From NCBI GenBank assembly GCA_021204715.1, contig JAJPYW010000255.1:1-5663 (forward strand): a stretch of DNA of 5,663 bases. Reading direction: 5' to 3'. Shown piece after piece: positions 5,598-5,663 of the stretch. Source of the stretch: Prevotellaceae bacterium (GTDB lineage: Bacteria > Bacteroidota > Bacteroidia > Bacteroidales > Bacteroidaceae). The position numbers and the translations under genes are program-made. The notes beneath the pieces were generated by a model. That model did not search any database and had not been told where the DNA came from. It worked only from the letters and a program-made list of their open reading frames with translations. How positions within the stretch are numbered: position 1 is the stretch's first letter; each line of letters begins with the position of its first letter.

Positions 5598-5663
5598 AAG
5601 ATGCATCTGGCTCCCGGGCAGACGGATATTGGTGAAGATTGTGTTCGCCCAGAAGTGACGTTT
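5598..5663 (+). other. Start of a transcript leader or coding region, cut by the window edge
   Basis: This is the sequence downstream of the promoter at 5561-5591. An ATG at 5601 opens a frame that stays open for 21 codons to the edge (MHLAPGQTDIGEDCV...), but it would lie only about 3 nt from the predicted transcription start and has no A-rich leader, so it is probably 5' untranslated RNA. TCTGG (5606-5610) can pair with CCAGA (5649-5653), and its first four bases alternatively with CAGA (5619-5622). I cannot identify a known RNA family. Confidence 0.3.

Noticed and set aside
5453..5635. A 60-codon plus-strand frame overlapping the end of ispG
   Set aside because: It starts inside ispG in another frame, runs across the intergenic region and the promoter at 5561-5591, and has no leader or recognisable product.

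Overview
The window is a chromosomal segment from a GC-rich member of the Bacteroidota, most likely order Bacteroidales. Three things point there: promoters with the TAnnTTTG -7 element typical of the phylum, start codons preceded by A-rich stretches instead of Shine-Dalgarno sequences, and a long three-domain IspG of the kind found in Bacteroidetes, Chlamydiae and plants. Genus cannot be settled from this sequence alone.

Layout: bases 1-343 are non-coding. They hold a minus-strand -7 element (28-35) that would drive a gene lying off the left edge, an array of short palindromes repeated on a 23-bp register (55-125 and 172-217), and a plus-strand -7 element (312-319) just ahead of the first gene. 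From 344 to 5487 five genes lie head to tail on the plus strand: rpoN (sigma-54), a six-to-seven-helix PAP2-related membrane protein, gcvH (lipoyl carrier of glycine cleavage), purE (purine synthesis) and ispG (MEP isoprenoid pathway). Gaps are 33, 32, 49 and 5 bp with no convincing promoter or terminator between them, so they probably form one transcript. Bases 5488-5663 hold no gene but contain a full -33/-7 promoter (5561-5591) facing right, so another unit starts beyond the window.

The genes are mostly housekeeping and do not form one pathway: a global alternative sigma factor, C1/glycine metabolism, purine synthesis and isoprenoid synthesis. A loose functional link is possible between IspG, which feeds undecaprenyl carrier synthesis, and the PAP2-like protein, whose family includes undecaprenyl-pyrophosphate phosphatases, but its motifs are degenerate.

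I see no mobile element, CRISPR, RNA gene or defence system. The least ordinary features are the 23-bp-phased palindrome array in the left intergenic region and a 7 x 15-bp in-frame repeat inside ispG that encodes an Ala/Asp/Val/Lys pentapeptide linker.
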